A stretch of 64,000 nt of DNA from Asticcacaulis sp. MM231. GTDB lineage: Bacteria; Pseudomonadota; Alphaproteobacteria; Caulobacterales; Caulobacteraceae. Both the position numbers and the translations under genes were made by a program. Location of the stretch: NCBI RefSeq assembly GCF_964186625.1, contig NZ_OZ075108.1:1550001-1614000 (forward strand), written 5' to 3'. A model generated the notes under the pieces. The model was not told the DNA's origin and made no database searches. It saw only the letters and a list, made by a program, of their open reading frames with translations. Shown piece after piece: positions 30,434 through 39,451 of the stretch (positions are counted from its first letter, which is position 1; the number at the start of each line of letters is the position of its first letter).

Positions 30434-30780
30434 TTACGTTCGAGCAGGTGCGCGAGATCATACTGGCTTTTCCGGGCACGGAAGAGACGATGTCGTGGGA
30501 CTCGCGATCCTTCAAGGTGAACAAGAAGGTGATCCTGTACTGGAACAGCCAGTATGATTGCCCGGTCTTCAAGGTGCCGTTCGAGGAGCGCGACTTTCTG
30601 CTGGAGGTCGATCCGGAGACCTTTTACACTACCGATCACCACAGACCCTGGCCGCTCATACTGGGACGGCCTGATAAGCTCGATATCGATTGGATCAAAA
30701 CCAATATCGAGCGGGTGTGGCGGGCGCAGGTCTCCAAGACGTTGCTCAAATCCTATGACGCTGAAAGCAAGGGCCGTTAA
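30430..30780 (+). CDS. MmcQ/YjbR family protein
   Basis: The 116-residue cytoplasmic protein shows the YjbR/CyaY-like fold motifs: FEQVREIILAFPGTEETMSW at the start, KVPFEERDFLLE in the middle and HHRPWPLILGRPDKLD late. The family has a double-wing DNA-binding-like fold but no proven role. It overlaps the M28 peptidase by 4 nt (ATGA), so it is translationally coupled to it. Confidence 0.85.
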
Positions 30781-30941
30781 GCAATATGGCCGGCTTGCGG
30801 CGGATCAAGCCCTATTGACGACACATGTCGCTGTCATCGTCAAATCAACCGGGGAATTTGCGCGCGTAAGGGGATGTTAGTAAATACGGCATTAACCTTC
30901 ATGGCGATACACCCGATCTTTTGAGTTTGAGGAGTTGCCGC

Positions 30942-31565
30942 ATGGAGCGTCGTTCGTTTCTTCTGGCCGGTGTGGCCGCCGCCGCCACGCCCCTGATCGC
31001 TGGCCTGGCCCCGCGCCTGGCCATGGCGCAGGATTATCCTGTCGAGAAAGGCCAGCCTGCCGAAAAGCAGGAATATCGCTATTACACGCGTGATGAAATT
31101 CTGACCGCAGGTTCGGATTTCCTCGGTGTGACCGTCGAAGCGCTTGGCGGCGCGCTGGAAAAGATCTTCGCCGACTATGGTGATCACCCCACCGCCTATA
31201 TCGCCGGCACCGAGGCCTCCGGCGCGGTCGGCATCGGCGTGCGCTATGGCAAGGGCAACCTGTTCATGAAGGACGTGCCGGAGCCGACACAACTGTTCTG
31301 GCAGGGGCCATCGATCGGTTTCGATACAGGCGCCAACGCCTCGCGCTGCTTTACCCTGATCTATAATCTGCGCGAGCCGATCTTCATGTATCGCCGCTTC
31401 CCCGGTGTCGAGGGTTCGGCCTATTTCATCGGCGGTCTCAGCCTGACCTATCAGCGCGCCGAAGGCATAGTGCTGGCGCCCATCCGCGCCGGTGTCGGCT
31501 TCCGCCTCGGCGCCAATGTCGGCTATATGAGCTTCTCGAAGAAGCGCCGCGTCATTCCATTGTAA
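30942..31565 (+). CDS. DUF1134 exported protein
   Basis: The 207-residue product begins MERRSFLLAGVAAAATPLIA, a signal peptide with cleavage near AMAQ. The rest fits DUF1134: EILTAGSDFLGVTVEALGG, GAVGIGVRYGKG, FWQGPSIGFDTGAN and C-terminal GVGFRLGANVGYMSFS, a Gly-rich beta structure. The family is common in alphaproteobacteria and uncharacterised. GAGGAG just upstream fixes the start; an in-frame start at 30921 would precede that site. Confidence 0.85.
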   Translation: MERRSFLLAGVAAAATPLIAGLAPRLAMAQDYPVEKGQPAEKQEYRYYTRDEILTAGSDFLGVTVEALGGALEKIFADYGDHPTAYIAGTEASGAVGIGVRYGKGNLFMKDVPEPTQLFWQGPSIGFDTGANASRCFTLIYNLREPIFMYRRFPGVEGSAYFIGGLSLTYQRAEGIVLAPIRAGVGFRLGANVGYMSFSKKRRVIPL

Positions 31566-31587
31566 GAGCTCAAACGCCGCATGGCTC

Positions 31588-31639
31588 GGCGCATCAGCGC
31601 CGGCGCGCGGTCGCGCTTGCCGAAACCTCACGGTTTCGG
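31588..31639 (+). repeat. Triple-hairpin intergenic repeat, copy 3
   Basis: GGCGC-ATCA-GCGCC (31588-31601), then GGC GCGC-GGTC-GCGC TT GCC, then CCGAAACC-TCAC-GGTTTCGG (31620-31639). It lies between the convergent DUF1134 and Gfo/Idh/MocA genes. Every stem differs from copies 1 and 2 in sequence but remains paired. Confidence 0.75.
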
Positions 31640-31641
31640 AA

Positions 31642-32673
31642 TTAGACCTCTAATCTTCGACCTTCGCGTGAGCTGATAAAGCCAAGCTCCAGTAATCGCA
31701 TCACTTTCATCGCGTCCTCTCCGGTCACCGGATTGGGCGCGTTGTCGCGTATGGCCTTCGCCACGGCCTCGTAATAGGCGAGATAATTGCCGGGTGTGGC
31801 GCTGATCTCCTGAGGCGCGCCTGCGGAATCATGCTCGACCGGTGTGAAACGTCCGGTGACCGGATCGGTGCCCCAGCCAGGATCGCCCGGTGTACGGCCG
31901 GCTTTCAGCATCTCTTCCTGCGTATCCATGCCGAACTTGACGAAGGCGCCTTGTGAGCCCTGCACCTCAAGGCAAGGGCCGTTGATGGTGGTCATCATCG
32001 AGCTATGCAGGATAACGCGCAGCGGGCCGTAGCCGAGCGTGGCGTGGAAATAGTCATCAGTCTTTGCACCCGGACGCTGGTCAACAATATCGGCCATAAT
32101 CCATTCAGGCTGACCGAAAAGGCTCAGGGCCTGATCGAGCAGGTGCGACCCGAGGTCGAACCAGATGCCGGAGCCGGGACCCGCGCGTTCACGCCAGCGA
32201 TCGCGCACCACGGGCCGCAGACGGTCATAACGCAGGATAAACTGATAAAGGTCGCCGAGGCGCGGACGTAGGGCTTGGAAAGTCAGGTAGTTGTTGTCCC
32301 AGCGGCGGCAATGGAAGACCGATACGAGCTTGCCGACCCGCTCGGCATGAGCCAGAACCGATTCGCCTTCCGCTACACTGAGCGCAAAAGGCTTGTCGAT
32401 GACGACATGCTTGCCGGCTTCCAGCGCTTCGTGGGCCTGTGAGGCGTGAAGGTCGTTTGGTGTGGCGATCACCACCAGTTCGATAGCGGGATCATTGAGG
32501 GCGGTGGTGAGATCGGGCGCGACCGTGACACCAGAGATATCTGACAGCACATCGGCAGGGCGTGACGATACGATGGTCGTCAGCTCAAGCCCTTTGGCCG
32601 CGCGGATCAGCGGCGCGTGGATGGTCTTGCCGGCATAGCCGTAACCGACCAGCGCTGTCCTGACCCTAGGCAT
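31642..32673 (-). CDS. Gfo/Idh/MocA family oxidoreductase
   Basis: The 343-residue cytoplasmic protein starts with the NAD(P)-binding fold (TALVGYGYAGKTIHAPLI) and has VIDKPFALSV near residue 92, the EKP-like motif with the conserved lysine. The C-terminal alpha/beta domain includes GIWFDLGSHLLDQALSLFG. It probably oxidises or reduces a sugar or inositol derivative. Its start overlaps the end of the 2OG-oxygenase gene by 8 bp, indicating co-transcription. Confidence 0.9.
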   Translation of the reverse strand: MPRVRTALVGYGYAGKTIHAPLIRAAKGLELTTIVSSRPADVLSDISGVTVAPDLTTALNDPAIELVVIATPNDLHASQAHEALEAGKHVVIDKPFALSVAEGESVLAHAERVGKLVSVFHCRRWDNNYLTFQALRPRLGDLYQFILRYDRLRPVVRDRWRERAGPGSGIWFDLGSHLLDQALSLFGQPEWIMADIVDQRPGAKTDDYFHATLGYGPLRVILHSSMMTTINGPCLEVQGSQGAFVKFGMDTQEEMLKAGRTPGDPGWGTDPVTGRFTPVEHDSAGAPQEISATPGNYLAYYEAVAKAIRDNAPNPVTGEDAMKVMRLLELGFISSREGRRLEV

Positions 32674-33294
32674 AGTTGAAGCTCACCGAAATGCGGACAT
32701 CGTCGCTGAGATTGATCGGCACCTCATGGCGCAGCCAGCTTTCCCACAACAACACCGTGCCGGCCAGCGGTGTGGCGCAGACAAAGCTCTGGTGCTCCGG
32801 CTTGCCGTTGGCTTTGCGCAGGGGGGCGTTCATCATGAAGCCGAGGCGCGGATCTTCGAGACGCAGGGCGCTTGAGCCTTCGGGGATGGAGACGTAAAAC
32901 GTGCCGGAAATGACGCTGTGCGGGTGGATATGGCTGGAATGGTGGCCCATCGGTTCCAGAACATTGATCCACATCGAATTGAGCTTGAGCTTGCGGCCAT
33001 TGAGGTCGAAGTCGAGCTTGTCGGCGAAGGCGGCGACGTGGCTGTCGAGTATGGCTTTCAGGTCGGCGAAGATGCTGGCGCGGGCCGGCAGGTCGTTCAG
33101 CGAGGCATAGGAGGTGTAGCCGAGATAGCCCTTGGTCTGCGACCAGGTTGGCCGGACTCATCCTCGTCGGCGATGGCGCGGCAGGTGTCGTCGAGTTCGG
33201 CGAGGAAATCCTCAAACTTGGCATCGCCGAGATCGGCGCGGTAAAGCTCGGTGACGAACAGAGGGGTGACGGAGGCGGGGGCTGTTTTGCTCAT
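32666..33294 (-). pseudogene. 2OG-Fe(II) oxygenase (TIGR02466-type), one-base frameshift
   Basis: The N-terminal frame (MSKTAPASVTPLFVTELY onward) breaks near 33148; the next frame continues with TKGYLGYTSYASLNDLPA, then SMWINVLEPMGHHSSHIHPH and a C-terminal VRISVSFNYA. GYTSYASL and the H-H-H region are hallmarks of the TIGR02466 group of putative 2-oxoglutarate/Fe(II) dioxygenases. Adding one base in the CCAACC run near 33148 gives a single 209-residue protein, so the gene is either recently broken or affected by a sequencing deletion. It overlaps the Gfo/Idh/MocA gene by 8 bp. Confidence 0.75.
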
Positions 33295-33332
33295 GGCGTT
33301 TCCCTAGGCTGATAGGGCGGGCAGGGCAAGGC

Positions 33333-33833
33333 TCAAAAGACTTCTGAGGCAGACTGATCCGGGCGGTGAGGATGAGGACCGTAGCGGTTACGCCCTTGTG
33401 TGCCGGGAATGATGGCCAGAACGAGGAAAAGTATAAAGCTGTAGAGCAGGCAAGCGTACTGGGTGAAATTATAGATCACATAAGGCAGAAAATTGAAGGG
33501 TTGCGTGCGCGAGACGTAATTGAAAAAGACCAGATAACACACCCAGACGACCAAATAGATGGGGATATGTAGGGCGAAAAGGGCGCTGCGGCCAACATCG
33601 TGCAGCCGTTTGATCGTAACAGCATATTGCGGCCAAGCGAAAGCCAGTTGAAAGATGACCAGGGTCAGGGAGACAAGTGGTGTCAAAGAGACGCCGGCGT
33701 ACCGAACCAACAGTATGGCAATGGCAATCAGTTTCATAGGCAGTGCGAAGGCTATGAATGGCTTTCGCGCCAAGCGGCCAGCTAACGAAAAGAAAAACCA
33801 CCAGAAGCGAAACTTGGCTTGTGACTCAGGCAT
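33333..33833 (-). CDS. DUF805 membrane protein
   Basis: The 166-residue protein has about four hydrophobic segments. The family motifs are FSLAGRLARKPF near the N-terminus, TIKRLHDVGRSALFAL in the middle and IPGTQGRNRYGPHP at the C-terminus. DUF805 (YhaH-type) inner-membrane proteins have no established function. It stands alone, 38 bp from the preceding gene. Confidence 0.88.
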   Translation of the reverse strand: MPESQAKFRFWWFFFSLAGRLARKPFIAFALPMKLIAIAILLVRYAGVSLTPLVSLTLVIFQLAFAWPQYAVTIKRLHDVGRSALFALHIPIYLVVWVCYLVFFNYVSRTQPFNFLPYVIYNFTQYACLLYSFILFLVLAIIPGTQGRNRYGPHPHRPDQSASEVF

Positions 33834-33877
33834 AAAAATCCCCCTGCCTAAATCCTAACAGCCGCACATGGTCACGT

Positions 33878-34774
33878 CTACTCCACCGTCGGGCAATCGC
33901 CGGCCAGTTTACGCTGATAGGCGTCGACCAGGGCCGTATAGGGGGGCACAAAGGCGTTGGCCGTCAGTTGCGTGCCGTCGGCCAGTTGTTCGGCCTGCGC
34001 GATACGCACCTCGAAATGCAGGTGGATGGTGGTATATTGCTGCACGCCGTTGGAAACGCCGAGATTGTTCGACACGAGACCGAGCTTTTGCCCGCGCTTC
34101 ACCGCATCGCCAACCGTCACCTTGACCGAACTTTTCTGCATATGCAGGTAACGGTAAATGCGGTGCGGTGCGCCGTTGCCGGTGACGGCTACGGTATAGG
34201 AACCGACCTGCGTGACAACGCCGTCCTCGGCCGCCACGGCCCAGTACATATTGGCCTTGCAGGTGGTTGGGCGAATGTCCTGGCCCTGGTGGCCCTGACC
34301 GCTGGCACAGACCGGATTGTTCCAGCCGCGCGCCTCGCAGAAATTGTCCTTCCACGGATAGGCGTAGTTGACCGGATCGCACTGGACGCCGTGATTGCTG
34401 GCCGTGGTGGTGGGGTAATGGTCGCCGCCGGGGCTATAGACCTGCGAATTGGCGTAGACGGGCGTCTGGGCCATCGGGAAGCAGATGCCGGGTGCCCAGT
34501 TGCTGATATCGGTGTAGCCGCTGCCAGAGCCGGCGACGAGGGCGGTCGCGGCGCCATGTGGGAAGTCGACCATGGCGACTTCGGAAGCTGATTCGGATGC
34601 CACTTCTGATGCGGCATCGGACGCTTCCGCGCTTTCCACGCTGTCCGCGCTTTCGGCTTCGCTCGCTGAGGTGCTGGCGTCACCGCCATCGACCGGCGGC
34701 TTGCTGTCACAGGCGTTCATACCGAACAGCATGGCGGCGAGGAAGATGGCGACATTGATGGGATGATGGCGCAT
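33878..34774 (-). CDS. M23 family metallopeptidase-like lipoprotein
   Basis: The 298-residue product has a lipobox (MLFGMNACDS, cysteine near residue 22) and then a Ser/Glu/Ala-rich linker (SEVASESASEVA). The peptidase-like domain has ICFPMAQTP, GHQGQDIRPT (first ligand region), RYLHM and IHLHFEVR (HxH). M23 enzymes cleave peptidoglycan cross-bridges; the first motif HQGQDI keeps H and D. I chose ATG 34774; an in-frame TTG at 34780 is unlikely. It starts 2 nt after the preceding gene's stop, so the two form an operon. Confidence 0.85.
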   Translation of the reverse strand: MRHHPINVAIFLAAMLFGMNACDSKPPVDGGDASTSASEAESADSVESAEASDAASEVASESASEVAMVDFPHGAATALVAGSGSGYTDISNWAPGICFPMAQTPVYANSQVYSPGGDHYPTTTASNHGVQCDPVNYAYPWKDNFCEARGWNNPVCASGQGHQGQDIRPTTCKANMYWAVAAEDGVVTQVGSYTVAVTGNGAPHRIYRYLHMQKSSVKVTVGDAVKRGQKLGLVSNNLGVSNGVQQYTTIHLHFEVRIAQAEQLADGTQLTANAFVPPYTALVDAYQRKLAGDCPTVE

Positions 34775-34776
34775 GA

Positions 34777-35529
34777 TCAACTCGCCTTCGTCAGCTTGCG
34801 TATCGACTGGACGGCCCCGTCCAGCCAGTTGGCGGGCTTTGGGACCGCCTTATTGGCTTCCGCCTGGGCTTCAGCACCGAGGGTGACGTCATCGAATTGC
34901 GCGATGGCGTTGCGGATATAGCCATCGCTCTGGCAATCGGGACTTTTGATGTCGTCGCAACTGACATCGAGGCTGTAGACCACGCCGTAGCGCGTGAAGG
35001 TGCCGGTCCAGCCGTCCTCCATCTGACTGATGCGGACGTCCTCGACCACATTGAGCAAGCGTGCGACAGGTCTTTTCGACACGGCGCCGGCCTCGGCCGG
35101 CACGAAGGAGCGGTTGCCGTACATGGTGATCTGCACGCCCTTGGCCTGCGGCATGTTGAGCGCGTAGGCATCACCAAAGCTCACCAGTTTGGCCTTGGCG
35201 GCATCAATCACGCCGGCGCGCGGCAGAATGACGGGGAGGCGGGTGCGGTCGAGTTCGGCCTTGGGCAGGCGCGCCAATATGCCATCTGACTTGCGCAAGG
35301 ACTTTTGCTGGCTGGCGCGATCGAGGGCGGCCTGCCACTGCACCCGTGCGGGCGGCAGCGCCTTGCGTAAAAGAATAGGGCGGCCATTTCGGAGGTCACC
35401 GCGGAAGGTGGAACTGGCCTGCTGATTGGTGGTAACCTGCTGCGCCTCAGCGCTGTAAAACACGGCACCGGCGCCCATCGTCAGCGCGACGACAGCGGCT
35501 GCCACGGCAGCAATCTGCTTTTTGGACAC
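34777..35529 (-). CDS. Exported protein of unknown function paired with the M23 lipoprotein
   Basis: The 250-residue product starts at a GTG (35529) with a strong GGAGG 7 nt upstream; the frame is open to 35595 but unsupported. Residues 5-25 are hydrophobic (signal peptide or anchor). Features include RLPVILPRAGVID, KGVQITMYGNRSFV and GTFTRYGVVYSLDVSCDD with a likely disulfide to PDCQSDG. I do not recognise the family. Coupling to the M23 gene suggests a role in cell-wall metabolism, perhaps as a partner or inhibitor. Confidence 0.65.
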   Translation of the reverse strand: MSKKQIAAVAAAVVALTMGAGAVFYSAEAQQVTTNQQASSTFRGDLRNGRPILLRKALPPARVQWQAALDRASQQKSLRKSDGILARLPKAELDRTRLPVILPRAGVIDAAKAKLVSFGDAYALNMPQAKGVQITMYGNRSFVPAEAGAVSKRPVARLLNVVEDVRISQMEDGWTGTFTRYGVVYSLDVSCDDIKSPDCQSDGYIRNAIAQFDDVTLGAEAQAEANKAVPKPANWLDGAVQSIRKLTKAS

Positions 35530-35668
35530 GTCAAAGCCTCCCCATCCATCCCACAGCGCCAACCTGGCGCCGTCACCCACAGAGCAGGTTAACAAAAAGT
35601 TAACAGCCTGTCACGCGTGAATAAGGAAATGGATGAAGAGGCTTTACCTCGCTGGCCTTGGGAGAGGT

Positions 35669-36430
35669 TTATTTCTCCAGTTCGAAGGTCGCCGACACGT
35701 TGACGCTCAGTTGCAACTCGCCGGAAGAGACGGGCGTCGAAGAATCAGCAACCTTACGTACCGACATCATCATCGGCTGCGGCTGGTTGTAGACCGGACC
35801 ACCTTCATCGATCGTGATGATGCGTTTGACCTTCATGCCGGTGGCGGTCGCATAGAGATTGGCGCGCTTGAGCAGGGTGGCGATGGCGGCCTGACGGGCC
35901 TGATCGAGCACGGCTTCATCATTCTTCAGGTCGAAGGTGATAGCATTGACCTGATTGATGCCAGCCTTGATCACGGCGTCGATGACCGGGCCAGTGCGGG
36001 TCAGATCGTTGACGCGCACGGTGATCTGGTTCTGGGCCTGATAGCCGGTCAGTTTCGGGGCCTGACCATCGGTGTATTCATACTGCGGGTTCAAGTTGAG
36101 GCTTGAGGTCTGGATGTCCTTGGCAGCGATCCCGGCGTCCTTGAGGGCGGCCATGACCGTGTTCATGCGGACATTATTGCCCTTCATGGCTTCGGAAGCG
36201 CTGGAGCCTTGCGTCACCACGGCGAAATTGATCGTGGCCATGTCGGGCGTGGCGCTGACTTCGCCGGAGGCATTGAGGCTGAGCGTGCTGGGCGCCGGCA
36301 TGATCATAACGGGCATCTGGGTAGCGCCTTGAGCGCTTGCCATCAGAGGGGCGGCGGCCATTCCGGCCACAAGGGCGCCTAAAGCGAAGGATTTCAGCAG
36401 GGCGGATTTGGCGTTACGGATGGCGGTCAT
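35669..36430 (-). CDS. Exported SIMPL domain (DUF541) protein
   Basis: The 253-residue protein has a signal peptide (cleavage near MASAQ, residue 34) and a SIMPL domain: LSLNASGEVSATPDMATINF, then VMAALKDAGIAAKDIQTSSLNL and YQAQNQITVRVNDL. SIMPL (YggE-like) proteins are periplasmic, with reported links to oxidative stress, but the molecular role is unknown. The gene is alone, 138 bp downstream of no gene on its strand. Confidence 0.9.
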   Translation of the reverse strand: MTAIRNAKSALLKSFALGALVAGMAAAPLMASAQGATQMPVMIMPAPSTLSLNASGEVSATPDMATINFAVVTQGSSASEAMKGNNVRMNTVMAALKDAGIAAKDIQTSSLNLNPQYEYTDGQAPKLTGYQAQNQITVRVNDLTRTGPVIDAVIKAGINQVNAITFDLKNDEAVLDQARQAAIATLLKRANLYATATGMKVKRIITIDEGGPVYNQPQPMMMSVRKVADSSTPVSSGELQLSVNVSATFELEK

Positions 36431-36637
36431 GTGGATGGTCTTTCTTTATATTGGGTCGCATGTCGATAGGACAGTCCGCAGCTTGCATCGTTTGTATGAC
36501 GCTTATCTGCGGTAAACTCATAATGGCGCAAGCTGCATGAATGTGGCCTGAACAGCGTGGATAGCTAAAAAATGGGGTTTAAATCATGTGTCGTGCATGT
36601 TAGGCACGGCCTCCCTTCGGGCGCCTTGGCGTTTTGG

Positions 36638-36713
36638 GGGCGAGTAGCTCAATGGTTAGAGCCGACCGCTCATAACGGTCTGGTTGGGGGTTCGAGTCCC
36701 TCCTCGCCTACCA
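36638..36713 (+). tRNA. tRNA with CAT anticodon (Met elongator or Ile2)
   Basis: A full cloverleaf can be drawn: acceptor GGGCGAG/CTCGCCT, D-stem GCTC/GAGC, anticodon stem GACCG/CGGTC with loop CTCATAA (CAT at 36671-36673), T-loop TTCGAGT, and an encoded CCA. The first acceptor pair is G-T. The anticodon stem lacks the three G-C pairs of initiator tRNA. Sequence alone does not separate elongator Met from the lysidine-modified Ile2 type. An integrase gene begins 165 bp downstream, so its 3' end is the likely attachment site of the following island. Confidence 0.93.
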
Positions 36714-36877
36714 ACACCTTTTTCCAATAGATCCCATATGTATTCAAAATTCCTTATTTCAAAAGGGAATATTGAAATTTCTCGTCCCTTGGTGTACCGT
36801 TAAATGTCACCTGTTCTCATGTATTTGTTGGTATGTTTAGGTGAGATACCAACACGGTTTGGCCGGGATACCAACAC
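36709..36877. promoter_or_regulatory. Integrase upstream region with repeated TACCAACA words
   Basis: TACCAACAC occurs at 36709-36717 (overlapping the tRNA 3' end), 36847-36855 and 36869-36877 (touching the integrase ATG), and the inverse TGTTGGTA at 36826-36833. Such repeated words between tRNA and integrase are what integrase arm-type or autoregulatory sites would look like. The rest of the stretch is AT-rich and gene-free. Confidence 0.5.
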
Positions 36878-38042
36878 ATGTCGCTCAGCGAATTAAGAAT
36901 TAAGGCGTTGAAGCCTGCCGAAAAGGCTAAAAAATATTCTGACGGTGAGGGGCTTCATATCCTTGTGACACCTTCTGGCGGAAAACTCTGGCGCTTGGCC
37001 TACCGTTTTGAGGGCAAACAGAAGTCACTAACCTTTGGAGCTTATCCGCATGTGAAGCTTCTTGACGCTCGCCGCTTGAAGGATGATGCCAAGCGATTGT
37101 TGGCGCAGGGTGTTGATCCGTCCGCTAAGGCGCCCGCTAAAGAGAAGGCTAAATCGATTAGCTTTGAGTTCGATGGCGCGTGAATGGTTCAACTTAAAGC
37201 AGGGCGCTTGGGTCGACCATCACAGCAGCCGGATTATCTCTGGCTTGGAGAGAGATGTATTTCCGGTTCTAGGTGCGAAATTGATAACTGAAATCGAGCC
37301 TCCCGAAGTCTTGGCTGCGATTCGAACGGTGGAGGATCGAGGCGCCATCGACACGGCCAAACGCCTCCGCCAGACCATCAGTTCAATCTTCAGGTACGCT
37401 ATTGCCAACGGAAAGGCGAAGTACGATCCAGCAGCTTCCCTCCATAACGCGATGCGACCGGCACCGAAGGTCAAGCATCAACCGAGTATTCGGGAAAAGG
37501 AATTGCCCGAGTTTATTCGTGCGCTGCGCCAATACGATGGTGAGGAAACGACCAAGATTGCCATTGAGTTGGTCCTGCACACGTTTGTGCGGACAAGCGA
37601 AATCCGCTTTGCAAAGTGGGCAGAAATCGAAGGAGATGTTTGGCGTATTCCAGAATCAAGGATGAAGATGGGGCGTGAGCACATTGTTCCTTTGACCCCG
37701 CAGGTAAAACGGATGCTTGATCGCTTGAGCGAACTGGGTGGTCAAAGCGATTGGATTGCGCCGGGCCCGCAAGGCAAGCCAATGAGTGAAAACACGATGC
37801 TCTTTGCGTTATACCGCATGGGATATCATTCGCGGCTGTCGATCCATGGTCTCCGCAGCACGGCATCAACCATTCTAAACGAGAGTGGTCTATTCAATTC
37901 TGACTGGATTGAACGGCAACTCGCGCACGTGGAGGAGAACAAAATTCGGGGCGCATACAATGCTGCCGAGTATCTCCAAAAACGCGCTGAAATGATGCAT
38001 TGGTGGTCAAACCACCTAGAATGCCTAACGCCGATCACCTGA
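36878..38042 (+). pseudogene. P4-type tyrosine integrase, one-base frameshift
   Basis: The first frame encodes the DUF4102 N-terminus (MSLSELRIKALKPAEKAKKY ... FGAYPHVKLLDAR); the second holds the core-binding and catalytic domains with R (TFVRTSEIRFAKW), HxxR (IHGLRSTASTILNE) and the tyrosine in RGAYNAAEY. Removing one A at about 37173 restores a continuous 387-residue protein through FEFVAREWF. The enzyme would have integrated the island into the adjacent tRNA gene. Either the element is now locked in place or the extra base is a sequencing artefact. Confidence 0.85.
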
Positions 38043-38128
38043 TGCTATTTTTAGGCGTCCTTAGGGCGGTAGCCCGGTTTAGTCTAGGCATTACAGCCTC
38101 TGACTTCAACGCTCAGGTGTGCGCATTT

Positions 38129-38623
38129 TCAGGCCGAGAACGTTCTTTCCAGTATTTTTGTGTAGCTAGAATCCGGCAAAATGCTGTGGCTTGTGTGACA
38201 CAGGAGTTTGAACCGAGTAACGTTTCTAAATACAAAGCATGAACCACTATTTGAACCGGATGTATAAATCCTACTACTTCCAAATTTATTGCTTACACCG
38301 CTGACGTAACGCCTGCGTCTACTTGACATGGCAATAACTGAACCAGACTTGCTAATTATTATAAATAGTCTCCAAGTCAATATAGATGCAAAAGATGAAT
38401 ATATTAAAACAAGTTTGATAAAAATGCTTTCTGGCGGGTAGGCTGCACTTCCACTTGGAATGAAGTCAAAGAGTAGAAATTTCAGCAGATAAAACAGCAA
38501 AAATGCGTAAGTATAGAAGAATGTGTCTTTCCAGAATTTCCGACGCACGCCTCTTACACCGCCTATCTCAAAATATGCAGGCAGCAGAAATGTTCGGCGT
38601 AATTTTAAGGCAAAGTGACGCAT
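38129..38623 (-). CDS. Small membrane protein, homologue of the 39616 gene
   Basis: The 164-residue product starts MRHFALKLRRTFLLPAYF and has two hydrophobic segments (FFYTYAFLLFYLLKFLLF and LVLIYSSFASILTWRLFIII). After these come a basic stretch (SSRRRRYVSGVSNKF) and a C-terminal part ending YTKILER. It aligns end to end with the protein at 39616-40134: GVRGVRRKFWKD/GVRSVRYKLFTD, FGSSRIYTSG/FGVPHGRVYSSG. I do not recognise the family. The ATG at 38623 matches the homologue's start; the frame is open to 38692. Codon use is AT-rich compared with core genes. Confidence 0.6.
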   Translation of the reverse strand: MRHFALKLRRTFLLPAYFEIGGVRGVRRKFWKDTFFYTYAFLLFYLLKFLLFDFIPSGSAAYPPESIFIKLVLIYSSFASILTWRLFIIISKSGSVIAMSSRRRRYVSGVSNKFGSSRIYTSGSNSGSCFVFRNVTRFKLLCHTSHSILPDSSYTKILERTFSA

Positions 38624-38782
38624 AAAAACCTGGACTAGTTGGGCCGTTAGGCCAAGGCTATCGCGACAATTCGACTGGACTGATAGAGCCAAGGAGGGAT
38701 GTCTTGATGGGCTTCGTGTTGTACTATCGGACGTAGGCGTAAACTTCTCTGACGATCTGGTCGACTATGGTGGCTCCCTAAC

Positions 38783-39118
38783 TCATATCTCCGGTGGAAT
38801 ATGCTGCGCGAGGTTCATGGCGTCATGGAGTATTCTTAGCACCTCGATAAATGGCTCGTCTTTGGCACGGTACATTATGAAATGCCGGGCACTCTTCCCT
38901 CGTCGGGCAATGTGCAGGCTGCGAAGATTTGGTAGTATGTCGCCACGTTCAACACTTCCCAACACATCTGGTCCCTCAGTCAGACTTTCGAGGGCATCCG
39001 TCAAAATATCCTGATAAAGCCGAGCTTGCCCTCCGCCAAAGGTATCTTGCGTATAGGTCAGTATACGGGCGAAATCTGCCTCTGCCTCAAAAGAAAGGCG
39101 TATACGCCATTTTGTCAC
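38783..39118 (-). CDS. parE: ParE/RelE-family toxin
   Basis: The 111-residue protein fits the RelE/ParE superfamily: RLSFEAEADFARILTYTQDTF at the start, a helical middle and the strand SLHIARRGKSARHFIMYRA with basic residues, then EVLRILHDAMNLAQHIP at the end (the RILH motif is typical of ParE). ParE toxins poison gyrase. It overlaps the antitoxin by 4 nt. Confidence 0.88.
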   Translation of the reverse strand: MTKWRIRLSFEAEADFARILTYTQDTFGGGQARLYQDILTDALESLTEGPDVLGSVERGDILPNLRSLHIARRGKSARHFIMYRAKDEPFIEVLRILHDAMNLAQHIPPEI

Positions 39119-39402
39119 GAACGGCGCTCACCTAGGGCGGTGTCCGCTACAGTACTTAGATGGGCTTTCAATAGGCAAGAGTCAGAAAACTCTATGTAAT
39201 CGCCGCGCTCGATCGCAGAGATCCCAACGTATGCGGCTTGACGAAGTAGCGCCAATTTGGCGGCACCTTCGGCTTCGCGGCTTTCAACAAGACGTAATCC
39301 TTCACGCATAACTTCACTGGCATTTTGATAACGCCCGCTTTGAACCAATTCAGCGATCAGGCTCTCATGGTGGTCGGTCAAAACTACATTGCGAGTCGGC
39401 AT
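39115..39402 (-). CDS. parD: ParD-family antitoxin
   Basis: The 95-residue protein begins MPTRNVVLTDHHESLIAELV, followed by SGRYQNASEVMREGLRLVE, the ribbon-helix-helix pattern of ParD/CopG antitoxins. The C-terminal part (YVGISAIERGDYIEF) would bind the toxin. It is the first gene of the operon and lies downstream of a 15 bp palindrome that is probably its own operator. Confidence 0.88.
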   Translation of the reverse strand: MPTRNVVLTDHHESLIAELVQSGRYQNASEVMREGLRLVESREAEGAAKLALLRQAAYVGISAIERGDYIEFSDSCLLKAHLSTVADTALGERRS

Positions 39403-39436
39403 GTCTAATCTCCTTAGTCTAATCAGTGTAGCATAC

Positions 39437-39451
39437 TGGCATAATATGCCA
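39437..39451. promoter_or_regulatory. Probable ParD autoregulatory operator
   Basis: TGGCATA-A-TATGCCA is a perfect 15 bp palindrome 35-49 bp upstream of the parD start, in the promoter region. Ribbon-helix-helix antitoxins bind such sites to repress their own operon. Confidence 0.65.
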
